Counted from the first letter of the stretch, positions 1 to 5,519 are shown. The stretch: DNA of 7,637 bases from an uncultured Alphaproteobacteria bacterium (GCA_900551585.1 URWU01000068.1:1-7637); one strand, 5' to 3'. Numbers and translations are program-made. The notes: generated from the sequence alone by a model not told the origin.

Positions 1-48
1 CGAGATGTAGCTCCGTCTCGTGGGCTCGGAGATGTGTATAAGAGACAG
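1..48 (+). other. Illumina Nextera/Tn5 adapter sequence left on the contig end (artefact)
   Basis: Bases 30-48 read AGATGTGTATAAGAGACAG, the 19-bp synthetic Tn5 mosaic end. Bases 15-29 (GTCTCGTGGGCTCGG) are the Nextera read-2 overhang. Bases 1-6 (CGAGAT) match the end of the P7 primer, and the eight bases between (7-14, GTAGCTCC) sit exactly where the i7 index belongs; from memory they correspond to index N718. The mosaic end is engineered and differs from the natural Tn5 outer and inner ends, so this is not a resident transposon. Genomic sequence starts at about base 49. Confidence 0.97.
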
Positions 49-103
49 ACACATACAAGATACCTTAAATTACTGTGTTTTTAATTTTTAAATCTAAATT
101 TTT

Positions 104-1609
104 ATGGAACAAAAAAATCTGACAATGGCAGGGGCACATCTGGTGCTTATCGATCAAATTCTGCAATGGCGTAAACAATACCAAGCTGTTGGAAATGCCG
201 CCGTTATCCGTTCTGAGTGCAAATCTTCTCTTTTAGTGAAGAATCTGCGACAAAAAGGAGATTATTTTAACTTCAAAAAACAGACGCACCTTCTTCCTTC
301 AACCGTTAAAGGACAAAAGGAAGTTATTGTTCTGCGCGAACGTATATGGGGGTTAAAAATCGGCAATCAATTAGTTTTTGACGTCGGAAATTATTCTTTG
401 CAAGCTCTGCTTAAAGTGGCATTGAATATTCCCATGGCCAAAATCTATTCTGACAGCCTCATGTGTTACTATTCTAACGGACGCAGAGTATTGCGGGCAG
501 TTAAACCGATTGCTCTGGTTAACAATTTTCGAAACCCGCCGCTGAATGACTGGCTGACAATAAATTGGGAAGCTGCAGAAAAATTCTTTCCCGAGGAAAC
601 AGCACAGCTTTTACATGATTATCCTAATATTAAACCCAAGCATTGGCGTTTGATGACAGACAGTAATGTCGAGACACTGGTTATCGCACAAGATGAGAAT
701 TATGATTATTACATTCCGTTTCAATGTCTCCTCAATGGAGACAATATTGATGGCAGCTATTGTAACAACATCATTACCCGTTTAAACGGCTACGGCAATC
801 TCCAGCCGCTGTTTCATGAGTTCAGCAAAATGCTCAATGCCAACGGCGACCAGGAACTGCAGAAAGACCCGTCTTTACGGTGTTTTGAACGGACTTATTA
901 TACCAACACTCGGCAAACAGCCAAACATTCTGACTTTTGCCGCATAATAAAGTCTCTGGAAACCTTGGCAGATAATAAGGAAGAAAAGGAATATCCTTTT
1001 TATGAACCTTCTGTAAACAAAATTGAACTCGCTGTCGGTTTTGCGGACATACCGTACGAACAGGCTTTCGCAATGTCAAAAGACAAAACGGAACTGAAAC
1101 GCCGCTTTATTGCCGGAGAAAGAGTATTCTGCGTTAATGTCGAAGGTAAAATCATAGATTCCCGCAATGTTGTCAACAGCCGTTACTTTAAAATCGGTAA
1201 CGGTTGCCGAATAATTTTGGTACCGGACAACGTTTATGAAGCTTGGGGCCGCGAGTTCTCTCCACAAATGGTAGAAGCTCTCAGTCGTAACCGCAATTTT
1301 GATTATAACCGTTACGGAAACGACTATATGCGCAATATCTGCGGCCGTGAACGTCAACAGTTTAATACAGTTAAACGAGTTGCCAAAGCTGTCGTCGGCG
1401 GAGCCAAACTGGTAGCGGAAGGAACGGGATTCGTTGTCGAAACAGCAGGAACAGCCGCCGGAGTTTTTTTGTACTTAGGACTTGAAGCTGCAGACAGCAT
1501 ATTTGACAAGGTCGCTTATGCAATTGAGCCCGTAGAACAAGTAGAAGGAACTGGAGCACACTATTCCTCTCCCGAACGTCGTGGTTGTATTACCGGACGA
1601 TATCATTAA
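104..1609 (+). CDS. Hypothetical protein, 501 aa, with glycine-rich hydrophobic C-terminal segment
   Basis: I do not recognise this family. The frame is open for 501 codons, closed upstream by a TAA at 95-97, and followed 16 bases after its stop by a strong terminator, so it looks like a complete single-gene unit. The start at 104 lacks a clear Shine-Dalgarno sequence (the upstream bases are all A/T rich); the ATG at 125 (Met8) is the alternative and is no better. No N-terminal signal peptide is visible. Residues 1-420 look globular and soluble, rich in Asn, Tyr and Arg, with ten scattered cysteines over the full length that form no obvious metal motif. Residues about 426-475 form an alanine/glycine/valine-rich stretch with spaced glycines (G432, G433, G440, G442, G449, G453, G459), resembling a glycine-zipper or membrane-associating helix pair. 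The tail 476-501 is polar. It faces the opposite way to every other gene here. A membrane-interacting effector or an accessory protein is possible, but nothing in the sequence fixes a function. Confidence 0.8.
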   Translation: MEQKNLTMAGAHLVLIDQILQWRKQYQAVGNAAVIRSECKSSLLVKNLRQKGDYFNFKKQTHLLPSTVKGQKEVIVLRERIWGLKIGNQLVFDVGNYSLQALLKVALNIPMAKIYSDSLMCYYSNGRRVLRAVKPIALVNNFRNPPLNDWLTINWEAAEKFFPEETAQLLHDYPNIKPKHWRLMTDSNVETLVIAQDENYDYYIPFQCLLNGDNIDGSYCNNIITRLNGYGNLQPLFHEFSKMLNANGDQELQKDPSLRCFERTYYTNTRQTAKHSDFCRIIKSLETLADNKEEKEYPFYEPSVNKIELAVGFADIPYEQAFAMSKDKTELKRRFIAGERVFCVNVEGKIIDSRNVVNSRYFKIGNGCRIILVPDNVYEAWGREFSPQMVEALSRNRNFDYNRYGNDYMRNICGRERQQFNTVKRVAKAVVGGAKLVAEGTGFVVETAGTAAGVFLYLGLEAADSIFDKVAYAIEPVEQVEGTGAHYSSPERRGCITGRYH

Positions 1610-1625
1610 ATCTTTGTTAAAAGAG

Positions 1626-1657
1626 AAGGAGTTTACTTTTGTAAACTCCTTTTTTTT
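1626..1657 (+). terminator. Rho-independent terminator of the 501-aa gene
   Basis: An 11-bp perfect stem (AAGGAGTTTAC at 1626-1636 pairing with 1641-1651) closes a TTTT loop and runs directly into an eight-T tract (1650-1657). It starts 16 bases after the stop codon at 1609 and is oriented for the plus-strand gene. Confidence 0.93.
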
Positions 1658-1683
1658 GCTTTTGCCAAACGACTAAATTTACA

Positions 1684-1740
1684 ATAAAAATAAACCTCTT
1701 CACTATTGGAGAGCTGTTTTTATGGTTTATCCAGATGAAC
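1684..1740 (-). pseudogene. Possible decayed copy of the tRNA-Ile2 3' end and its terminator
   Basis: Read on the minus strand, 1740-1722 resembles the last 19 bases of the intact tRNA gene at 1893-1969: the CCATCTGG-like core and the terminal CCA are kept (15 of 20 aligned positions over 1721-1740 versus 1891-1910), but the acceptor GGGCCC is lost. Just beyond, 1684-1720 loosely resembles the tRNA terminator (an AATAAA run, a CCTC, a GGAG and a T-run in the same order). The similarity is short and degenerate and could be chance. No complete tRNA fold exists here. Confidence 0.25.
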
Positions 1741-1857
1741 TGATCTCATTTCATTCGGCTGCACAGGTGCTTATCTGCTTTGCTGACCTGCATTCTTCCG
1801 CTCGATTTTCGCTGATAGTCGAACCAACTTCCCGTTAGTTCAAAAGCTGATTTTCCC

Positions 1858-1892
1858 ATAATAAAACCCTCCGCTTTGGGAGGGTTTTATTA
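1858..1892 (-). terminator. Terminator of tRNA-Ile2, abutting its CCA end
   Basis: A long perfect inverted repeat surrounds the loop GCTTTG (1873-1878). The G+C core CCCTCC/GGAGGG is flanked by AATAAAA and TTTTATT, giving both a U-rich tail after the core on the minus strand and the mirror image on the plus strand. The perfect pairing extends to 17 bp (1856-1872 with 1879-1895), so the outermost three pairs include the encoded CCA of the tRNA. It is a good intrinsic terminator for the tRNA transcript and could act in both directions. Confidence 0.9.
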
Positions 1893-1969
1893 TGGTGGGC
1901 CCAGATGGACTCGAACCAACGACCAGACCGTTATGAGCGGCCTGCTCTAACCAACTGAGCTATGGGCCC
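1893..1969 (-). tRNA. tRNA-Ile2 (CAU anticodon, lysidine-type), CCA encoded
   Basis: The minus strand gives a 77-base cloverleaf: acceptor GGGCCCA/TGGGCCC, discriminator A and encoded CCA; D stem GCTC/GAGC; anticodon stem GGCCG/CGGTC with loop CTCATAA; variable loop TGGTC; T loop TTCGAGT. The anticodon is CAT (plus-strand bases 1933-1935). The G1-C72 pair, A73, and the stretches AGAGCAGG and TGGTCG-TGGTTC match bacterial tRNA-Ile2 (E. coli ileX type) rather than elongator or initiator tRNA-Met. C34 is therefore expected to be converted to lysidine by TilS so that the tRNA reads AUA. One oddity is a U-U mismatch in the T stem (second pair, 50:64). A G-U pair occurs in the anticodon stem. The main uncertainty is Ile2 versus elongator Met. 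Confidence 0.93.
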
Positions 1970-1984
1970 ATGAACAAACATGGT

Positions 1985-2009
1985 AATTGTTTCTCTTATG
2001 GAAACAATT
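1985..2009. repeat. 9-bp inverted repeat just upstream of tRNA-Ile2
   Basis: AATTGTTTC (1985-1993) and GAAACAATT (2001-2009) are perfect inverted repeats around a 7-base loop. The hairpin ends 15 bases before the tRNA 5' end. It has no T-tract on either strand, so it is not a terminator. It could be an operator or a processing structure in the tRNA leader. I find no convincing -35/-10 pair in the immediate tRNA upstream region. Confidence 0.45.
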
Positions 2010-2147
2010 CAAAATAATAAGAGCAGGCCTGAGTCGCTCCGTAAAATTCGGCTTTGCCTCATTAACTTCGCTTCTGTCGTTCACTTGTAACGGTTGTTTC
2101 ATATCGTTTTCACTCATTCACAACCGAACTGCGTTTCACCCGTCGTC

Positions 2148-2174
2148 AAAAAACTTGCTGCAAGCAACTTTTTT
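2148..2174. terminator. A6/T6-flanked hairpin next to the tRNA fragment
   Basis: AAAAAA at 2148-2153 and TTTTTT at 2169-2174 flank the arms TTGC/GCAA, with a single C-C mismatch between the A/T and G/C parts. Read on the minus strand it lies 10 bases after the partial tRNA copy and ends in six Ts, so a transcript starting at that copy would meet a terminator-like structure about 30-60 bases in. The stem is weak, so terminator function is uncertain. Confidence 0.4.
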
Positions 2175-2183
2175 ATCCTCCGG

Positions 2184-2220
2184 CTAACCAACTGAGCTAT
2201 GGGCCCATGAATTAACATGG
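2184..2220 (-). pseudogene. Partial duplicate of tRNA-Ile2 (5' 23 bases plus upstream flank)
   Basis: This 37-bp block matches 1947-1983 at 35 of 37 positions in the same orientation, with the first 28 identical. It contains the tRNA bases 1-23 (acceptor 5' strand, D stem and most of the D loop; minus-strand 2206-2184) and 14 bases of upstream sequence, then diverges completely. The missing anticodon, T arm and 3' acceptor mean it cannot fold as a tRNA. The direct repeat lies 237 bp from the original and brackets about 200 bp of non-coding DNA, as an attachment-site pair or a decayed tandem duplication would. Confidence 0.85.
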
Positions 2221-2338
2221 CTGGCATTTTGACACCCCTATCATAGCTAAAAGCAATCAAAAGCCGAACGTTAAAGAAAATAAGATATAAGCCTTTCTTA
2301 GTCAAGAGCTATTTTCATCTCCCGTCAAAGCAATAATA

Positions 2339-2372
2339 AAGCCCATAAACTTAATTTATCGTTTATGGGCTT
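2339..2372 (-). terminator. Terminator downstream of the 146-aa gene
   Basis: A perfect 12-bp stem (AAGCCCATAAAC with GTTTATGGGCTT) closes a 10-base loop. On the minus strand it begins 23 bases after the stop of the 146-residue gene and is followed by TTTATTATTG. On the plus strand it is followed by TTAAATTTTTT, so it may work in both directions. Confidence 0.85.
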
Positions 2373-2395
2373 AAATTTTTTAGTTAATGAAATTC

Positions 2396-2836
2396 TTACA
2401 CTGTTTTTGCAACAATTTCACCGTTCTTGAAAACAAAAACTTCATCTTCAAAACGTCCTTCCTTATCGTGCATTCGAATCTCCTCTCCCTCTTCAATCAC
2501 GGCAAATTCATAATCAAGATAGTTTTCAATAAGATGCATTTTCGTCATCAAAGCTTCACGAGAAGCAAAAACCTTGACATAAACAATACCGTGGACCGGA
2601 CCGGAACTATCGGGCAGCATGCCGTGAAAATCACAAACAAAGCACGGACACCCTATCCATCCATCATTTTCAGGGTCACGTGACAACCACACCAGCTTGA
2701 TAAAATAAGAAGGATTTTCCTTTTTAGGATCGTCAACCTCCAAATCATTATCAATCATATTGGCTGACAAAAAGGCTTTCATTAACTCAATTGCTTTTTG
2801 TTCATTCGGAACAAGTAGTTTTCTTTTCATAAGCAT
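2396..2836 (-). CDS. Hypothetical protein, 146 aa, with CPCFVC cysteine cluster
   Basis: I do not recognise this family. The protein is small, mixed alpha/beta in look and has no signal peptide or membrane segment. Its most distinctive feature is GCPCFVCDFHG at residues 62-72 (C63, C65, C68, H71), which could bind a metal, although only one such cluster is present. Residues 78-92 (GPVHGIVYVKVF) and 132-146 (a VFVFKNGEIV strand pair) look like beta structure, separated by a helical, charged stretch around residues 93-120. Either of two ATG codons two apart (Met1 at 2836 or Met3 at 2830) could be the start; neither has a good Shine-Dalgarno sequence. Support for a real gene comes from a near-consensus promoter 33 bases upstream, a clear terminator downstream and the absence of a competing frame. 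It follows the DUF1847-like gene by 67 bases with no terminator between, so read-through is possible. Function is unknown. Confidence 0.82.
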   Translation of the reverse strand: MLMKRKLLVPNEQKAIELMKAFLSANMIDNDLEVDDPKKENPSYFIKLVWLSRDPENDGWIGCPCFVCDFHGMLPDSSGPVHGIVYVKVFASREALMTKMHLIENYLDYEFAVIEEGEEIRMHDKEGRFEDEVFVFKNGEIVAKTV

Positions 2837-2868
2837 AATTATTTATTAGATTTATAAATTCGGGGCTG

Positions 2869-2897
2869 AGAATAGGCTTATAATCTTGTTTTGTCAA
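2869..2897 (-). promoter_or_regulatory. Sigma-70 promoter of the 146-aa gene
   Basis: On the minus strand TTGACA (2897-2892, a perfect -35) is separated by 17 bases from TATTCT (2874-2869, 4 of 6 to TATAAT). The predicted start of transcription near 2862 leaves a leader of about 25 bases. The -35 lies six bases beyond the stop codon of the upstream DUF1847-like gene. Confidence 0.7.
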
Positions 2898-2903
2898 ATA
2901 TAA

Positions 2904-3347
2904 TTAATCCAGAGCCTCGACAATATTATGATTATGAGCAAAAGACTTGACCAAAAATGTCGTCACGTCTGCCTTTGAATATTTTTGAAACAACAAACCG
3001 TGACCGAGACACAGACCGACATTAATATTAAAATCTGTCTGCTGCTCATTCAGATATTTTGCCTGAGAAATCGGGTCACAACAAGGCCCCGACATTTCTT
3101 CACAAATTTCGCACGCATTCAAACCGCTTTCCTTGCAGTTTAGCGCAACCACGTCAAAACCCTCAGCTTTGAGTCTTTCAACCAGCTTATCTGCATATTC
3201 CTGCACCCCTTTGCAATTGGCAATTCCCAATTTTTTAAATCCGGAAATTTTTGCAAAATCAATCAGCTCCTGCAAACGGGATTTGCTTTTAGCTTTTGCC
3301 GATTTAATCATAACCTCGCGGTCTTCACTCTTATAGTCACATGTCAT
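2904..3347 (-). CDS. DUF1847-like cysteine-rich putative metal-binding protein, 147 aa
   Basis: The C-terminal half carries the pattern I associate with the DUF1847 family: a Cys-Lys-x-Ser-Gly-Leu stretch (C71-L76), C79 and C82, then CCDPISQAKYLN (C89, C90, residues 89-100), TDFNINVGLCLGHGLLF (104-120, with C113 and H116), KYS (122-124) and a TTFLVK..AHN tail. Family members are predicted metal-binding proteins of unknown reaction, mostly found in anaerobes. Here the N-terminal cysteine cluster I expect in longer members is missing; only C3 and C45 precede the core, and residues 10-70 form helices around a GIANC strand. The usual KDRV-like motif near the end is replaced by VKSF. The start at 3347 has AAGGA about 11 bases upstream. 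It sits after rpoD behind a terminator and has its own candidate promoter. The family call is from memory of conserved motifs and the function remains unknown. Confidence 0.8.
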   Translation of the reverse strand: MTCDYKSEDREVMIKSAKAKSKSRLQELIDFAKISGFKKLGIANCKGVQEYADKLVERLKAEGFDVVALNCKESGLNACEICEEMSGPCCDPISQAKYLNEQQTDFNINVGLCLGHGLLFQKYSKADVTTFLVKSFAHNHNIVEALD

Positions 3348-3380
3348 TTTTCTACTTTCCTTAAATTCAGACTTCTTTTA

Positions 3381-3409
3381 TTTAAAAAGCAAAACACTCA
3401 AGCTGTCAA
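3381..3409 (-). promoter_or_regulatory. Candidate promoter of the DUF1847-like gene nested in the rpoD terminator
   Basis: TTGACA (minus strand 3409-3404, perfect -35) is made by the loop and closing base pairs of the rpoD terminator hairpin. Seventeen bases further lies TTTAAA (3386-3381, 4 of 6 to TATAAT). Transcription would start near 3374, giving a leader of about 27 bases before the ATG at 3347. The -10 is weak, so this is a candidate rather than a firm promoter. Confidence 0.5.
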
Positions 3410-3421
3410 GCTCAAGTGTTT
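3384..3421 (-). terminator. Rho-independent terminator after rpoD
   Basis: On the minus strand AAACACTTGAGCT pairs with AGCTTGAGTGTTT over 13 bp (two G-U pairs) around the loop TGAC, then TGC and five Ts follow. It begins 25 bases after the rpoD stop codon. Confidence 0.87.
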
Positions 3422-3446
3422 GCTTATGATATCCCCTAAACTGCGC

Positions 3447-5519
3447 TTAGTTGTCCAAAAAGCTTCTGAGCTTACGGGAGCGGCTCGGGTGCTTTAACTT
3501 ACGCAGGGCTTTAGCCTCAATCTGACGAATACGCTCACGGGTAACGTTGAACTGCTGGCCGACTTCTTCCAAAGTGTGGTCGGTGTTCATGCCGATACCG
3601 AAACGCATACGCAAAACGCGCTCTTCACGCGGTGTCAGAGAAGACAAAATGCGGGTGCAGGTTTCCTTCAAATTCGAATGAATAGCGGAATCCAAAGGCT
3701 GCAAAGCGCTGTCATCGGCAATAAAATCGCCCAGAGAAGAATCTTCTTCGTCTCCGACCGGAGCTTCCAAAGAAACCGGCTCTTTGGCAATTTTCATCAC
3801 CTTGCGGACTTTTTCCAAAGGCATTGACAAACGTTTGGCCAATTCCTCGGGAACAGGTTCACGGCCCATTTCTGCCAGCATTTGGCGCGATGTACGAACC
3901 AGTTTGTTAATTGTCTCAATCATATGAACAGGAATACGGATCGTACGAGCCTGATCGGCAATTGACCGGGTAATTGCTTGTCTGATCCACCAGGTTGCAT
4001 AAGTCGAGAACTTATAACCGCGGCGATATTCGAATTTATCAACGGCTTTCATCAAACCGATATTGCCTTCCTGAATCAAATCCAAGAACTGCAAACCGCG
4101 GTTAGTATATTTCTTGGCAATTGAAATAACCAGACGCAGGTTGGCCTCAATCATCTCTTTTTTGGCACGTTCGGCTTCACGCTCGCCTTTTTTAATCGTA
4201 TCGACCATACGACGGTATTCGGTAATCGGCAAACCGCATTCCGTGGCCATTTTGGCAACGCTGTCACGCAGTTCGGCAATTTCCAAGCCGTATTTTTCAA
4301 CAAAAGTTTTCCAATGCTTGTCGCTTTTTTTCGAAATCTTTTCAATCCAGTTCGGATCGAGCTCTGATTTCTGATAAACTTCAAGAAAATCTTCACGTTT
4401 GATTTTGCAGGACAAAGCATAACGCAGCAGTTTTCCTTCCAAACCCATCAGGCGTTTGTTCAGTTCGTTCAACTGTTCAACCAGCTGTTCAACGCGGATA
4501 GCATTCAGATGAATAGAGCTCATCAATTCAACCAGCTCTTTTTTAACCTGCAGATATTTTTTCTCAACAGCCGGAGTAACGCATTTGCCGGCAATGATTG
4601 CGGCCACGCGCTGACTTTGAATTTTTTTCAAATCGTCATAATAACTGGAGATTTTGGTCAGGATTTCCAGAACCGGTTCCAAAAGAGCTTCTTCCATTGC
4701 GGAAACAGAAGCCGAAATACGGCCGGCAGCCGCATCGGGATCTTCTTCATCACCGCTTGTTTCGGAATGTTCGGCAGTTTCGCTGTCATCTTCCGGCTCT
4801 TCATCATCTTCGCTGTTGCCTTCGACATCATCGTCAAGCTCAATGTCATCGGTCAAATCATCGTCAATATCGTCCAGATTGTCTTTCTCGGCAATCTCTT
4901 CGGCAACCTTGTCAAAATCATCGTCCGCAGCCACATCTTCCTCAAAAGCAATGGCATCGGCATCATCGCCGTACATCATTTCCAAATCAACGATATCACG
5001 CAGCTGCATACGGCCTTCAATCAGGTCATCACGCCAGCCGGCAATGGCTTTCAAAGTCATCGGACTTTCGCACAAACCGTCAATCATCACCGTTTTACCG
5101 GCTTCAATACGTTTGGCAATGGCAATTTCGCCCTCACGGGACAACAATTCGACGGTACCCATTTCTTTCAGGTACATACGAACCGGGTCATCGCTGCGGC
5201 CCATCTCTTTTTCATCAAAGTTGCCGCTTTCGTCATCGTCATAATCTTCAATAACGTCTTCGGCTTCCGGCTCAAAACTGTCAACATCGGATTCGGCAAT
5301 AATACTGATTCCCATGTCCGAAATACCGGTCATGATATCTTCAATATTTTCTGAGGATTCTTTTTCAGGAGGCAGAGCACGATTCAGCTCTTCTACAGTA
5401 ATGTAACCACGGATTTTGCCTTTATCAATAAGCCGTTTAACCGCACTTCCGAGATTATCAATCAAAGGGGTGTCGCTGCCTGCACCGTCGTACAGGTCTG
5501 GATTATCTATATCTGACAT
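3447..5519 (-). CDS. rpoD: RNA polymerase primary sigma factor RpoD (sigma-70), 690 aa
   Basis: RpoD directs core RNA polymerase to housekeeping promoters. Region 1.1 occupies about residues 1-85 (IDKGKIRGYITVEELN at 31-46). Region 1.2 starts at DDPVRMYLKEMG (110-121). The non-conserved region runs from about 143 to 445 and contains an extremely acidic insert (about 183-262, mostly Asp and Glu). Region 2 spans about 453-528, with NLRLVISIAKKY (460-471), the core-binding QFLDLIQEGNIGLMKAVDKF (477-496), and the -10 recognition and melting helix YKFSTYATWWIRQAITR (502-518). Region 3 follows (about 530-608), and region 4 holds LTPREERVLRMRFG (628-641) and the -35 helix-turn-helix LEEVGQQFNVTRERIRQIE (650-668). 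The C-terminus LRSFLDN is of the alphaproteobacterial type. The length exceeds E. coli RpoD (613) because of the insert. The ATG at 5519 has AAGGA six bases upstream. It lies 163 bases after dnaG in the same direction and has its own promoter-like signal, so it can be expressed with dnaG or alone. Confidence 0.99.
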   Translation of the reverse strand: MSDIDNPDLYDGAGSDTPLIDNLGSAVKRLIDKGKIRGYITVEELNRALPPEKESSENIEDIMTGISDMGISIIAESDVDSFEPEAEDVIEDYDDDESGNFDEKEMGRSDDPVRMYLKEMGTVELLSREGEIAIAKRIEAGKTVMIDGLCESPMTLKAIAGWRDDLIEGRMQLRDIVDLEMMYGDDADAIAFEEDVAADDDFDKVAEEIAEKDNLDDIDDDLTDDIELDDDVEGNSEDDEEPEDDSETAEHSETSGDEEDPDAAAGRISASVSAMEEALLEPVLEILTKISSYYDDLKKIQSQRVAAIIAGKCVTPAVEKKYLQVKKELVELMSSIHLNAIRVEQLVEQLNELNKRLMGLEGKLLRYALSCKIKREDFLEVYQKSELDPNWIEKISKKSDKHWKTFVEKYGLEIAELRDSVAKMATECGLPITEYRRMVDTIKKGEREAERAKKEMIEANLRLVISIAKKYTNRGLQFLDLIQEGNIGLMKAVDKFEYRRGYKFSTYATWWIRQAITRSIADQARTIRIPVHMIETINKLVRTSRQMLAEMGREPVPEELAKRLSMPLEKVRKVMKIAKEPVSLEAPVGDEEDSSLGDFIADDSALQPLDSAIHSNLKETCTRILSSLTPREERVLRMRFGIGMNTDHTLEEVGQQFNVTRERIRQIEAKALRKLKHPSRSRKLRSFLDN

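Larger units (their letters stand above)
1970..2338. other. Non-coding stretch around the tRNA locus
   Basis: This stretch shows no ORF with a ribosome binding site or a recognisable protein. The short open frames that cross it (for example minus 2117-1947, 56 codons) run into the tRNA or its duplicated fragment and are read as chance. It holds the inverted repeat at 1985-2009, an inverted 10-base match (AGAGCAGGCC, 2020-2029) to the tRNA anticodon-stem region, a T-flanked hairpin at 2148-2174 and the tRNA fragment at 2184-2220. The mixture suggests past rearrangement rather than a gene. Confidence 0.6.

Noticed and set aside
30..48. Natural Tn5/IS50 transposon end
   Set aside because: The sequence is the engineered mosaic end and is preceded by primer and index sequence; no transposase follows.
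1722..1838. Plus-strand 38-codon frame
   Set aside because: It begins with the same MV.PD reading that the antisense of the tRNA 3' end gives, and has no ribosome binding site; more likely a decayed tRNA copy or chance than a small protein.
1984..2012. tRNA promoter TTGAAT-17-CAATTA
   Set aside because: The -10 matches the consensus at only one of six positions and overlaps the inverted repeat, so I do not call it.
1947..2117. Minus-strand 56-codon frame starting ATGAGTGAAAACG
   Set aside because: Composition is protein-like, but it runs into and stops inside the intact tRNA gene and has no Shine-Dalgarno, so a real protein is unlikely.
1987..2187. Plus-strand 66-codon frame upstream of the tRNA fragment
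   Set aside because: No ribosome binding site, lies within rearranged non-coding DNA, ends in the tRNA fragment and resembles no protein.
2114..2305. Minus-strand 63-codon frame crossing the tRNA fragment
   Set aside because: Its middle (IAQLV) is simply the tRNA D-arm translated, a well-known spurious ORF source, and its start lacks a ribosome binding site.
4654..5244. Open plus-strand frame opposite rpoD with long serine runs
   Set aside because: It is the antisense reading of the acidic RpoD insert (GAT/GAA-rich codons read backwards give serine-rich runs). It has no independent start signals and overlaps a certain gene.
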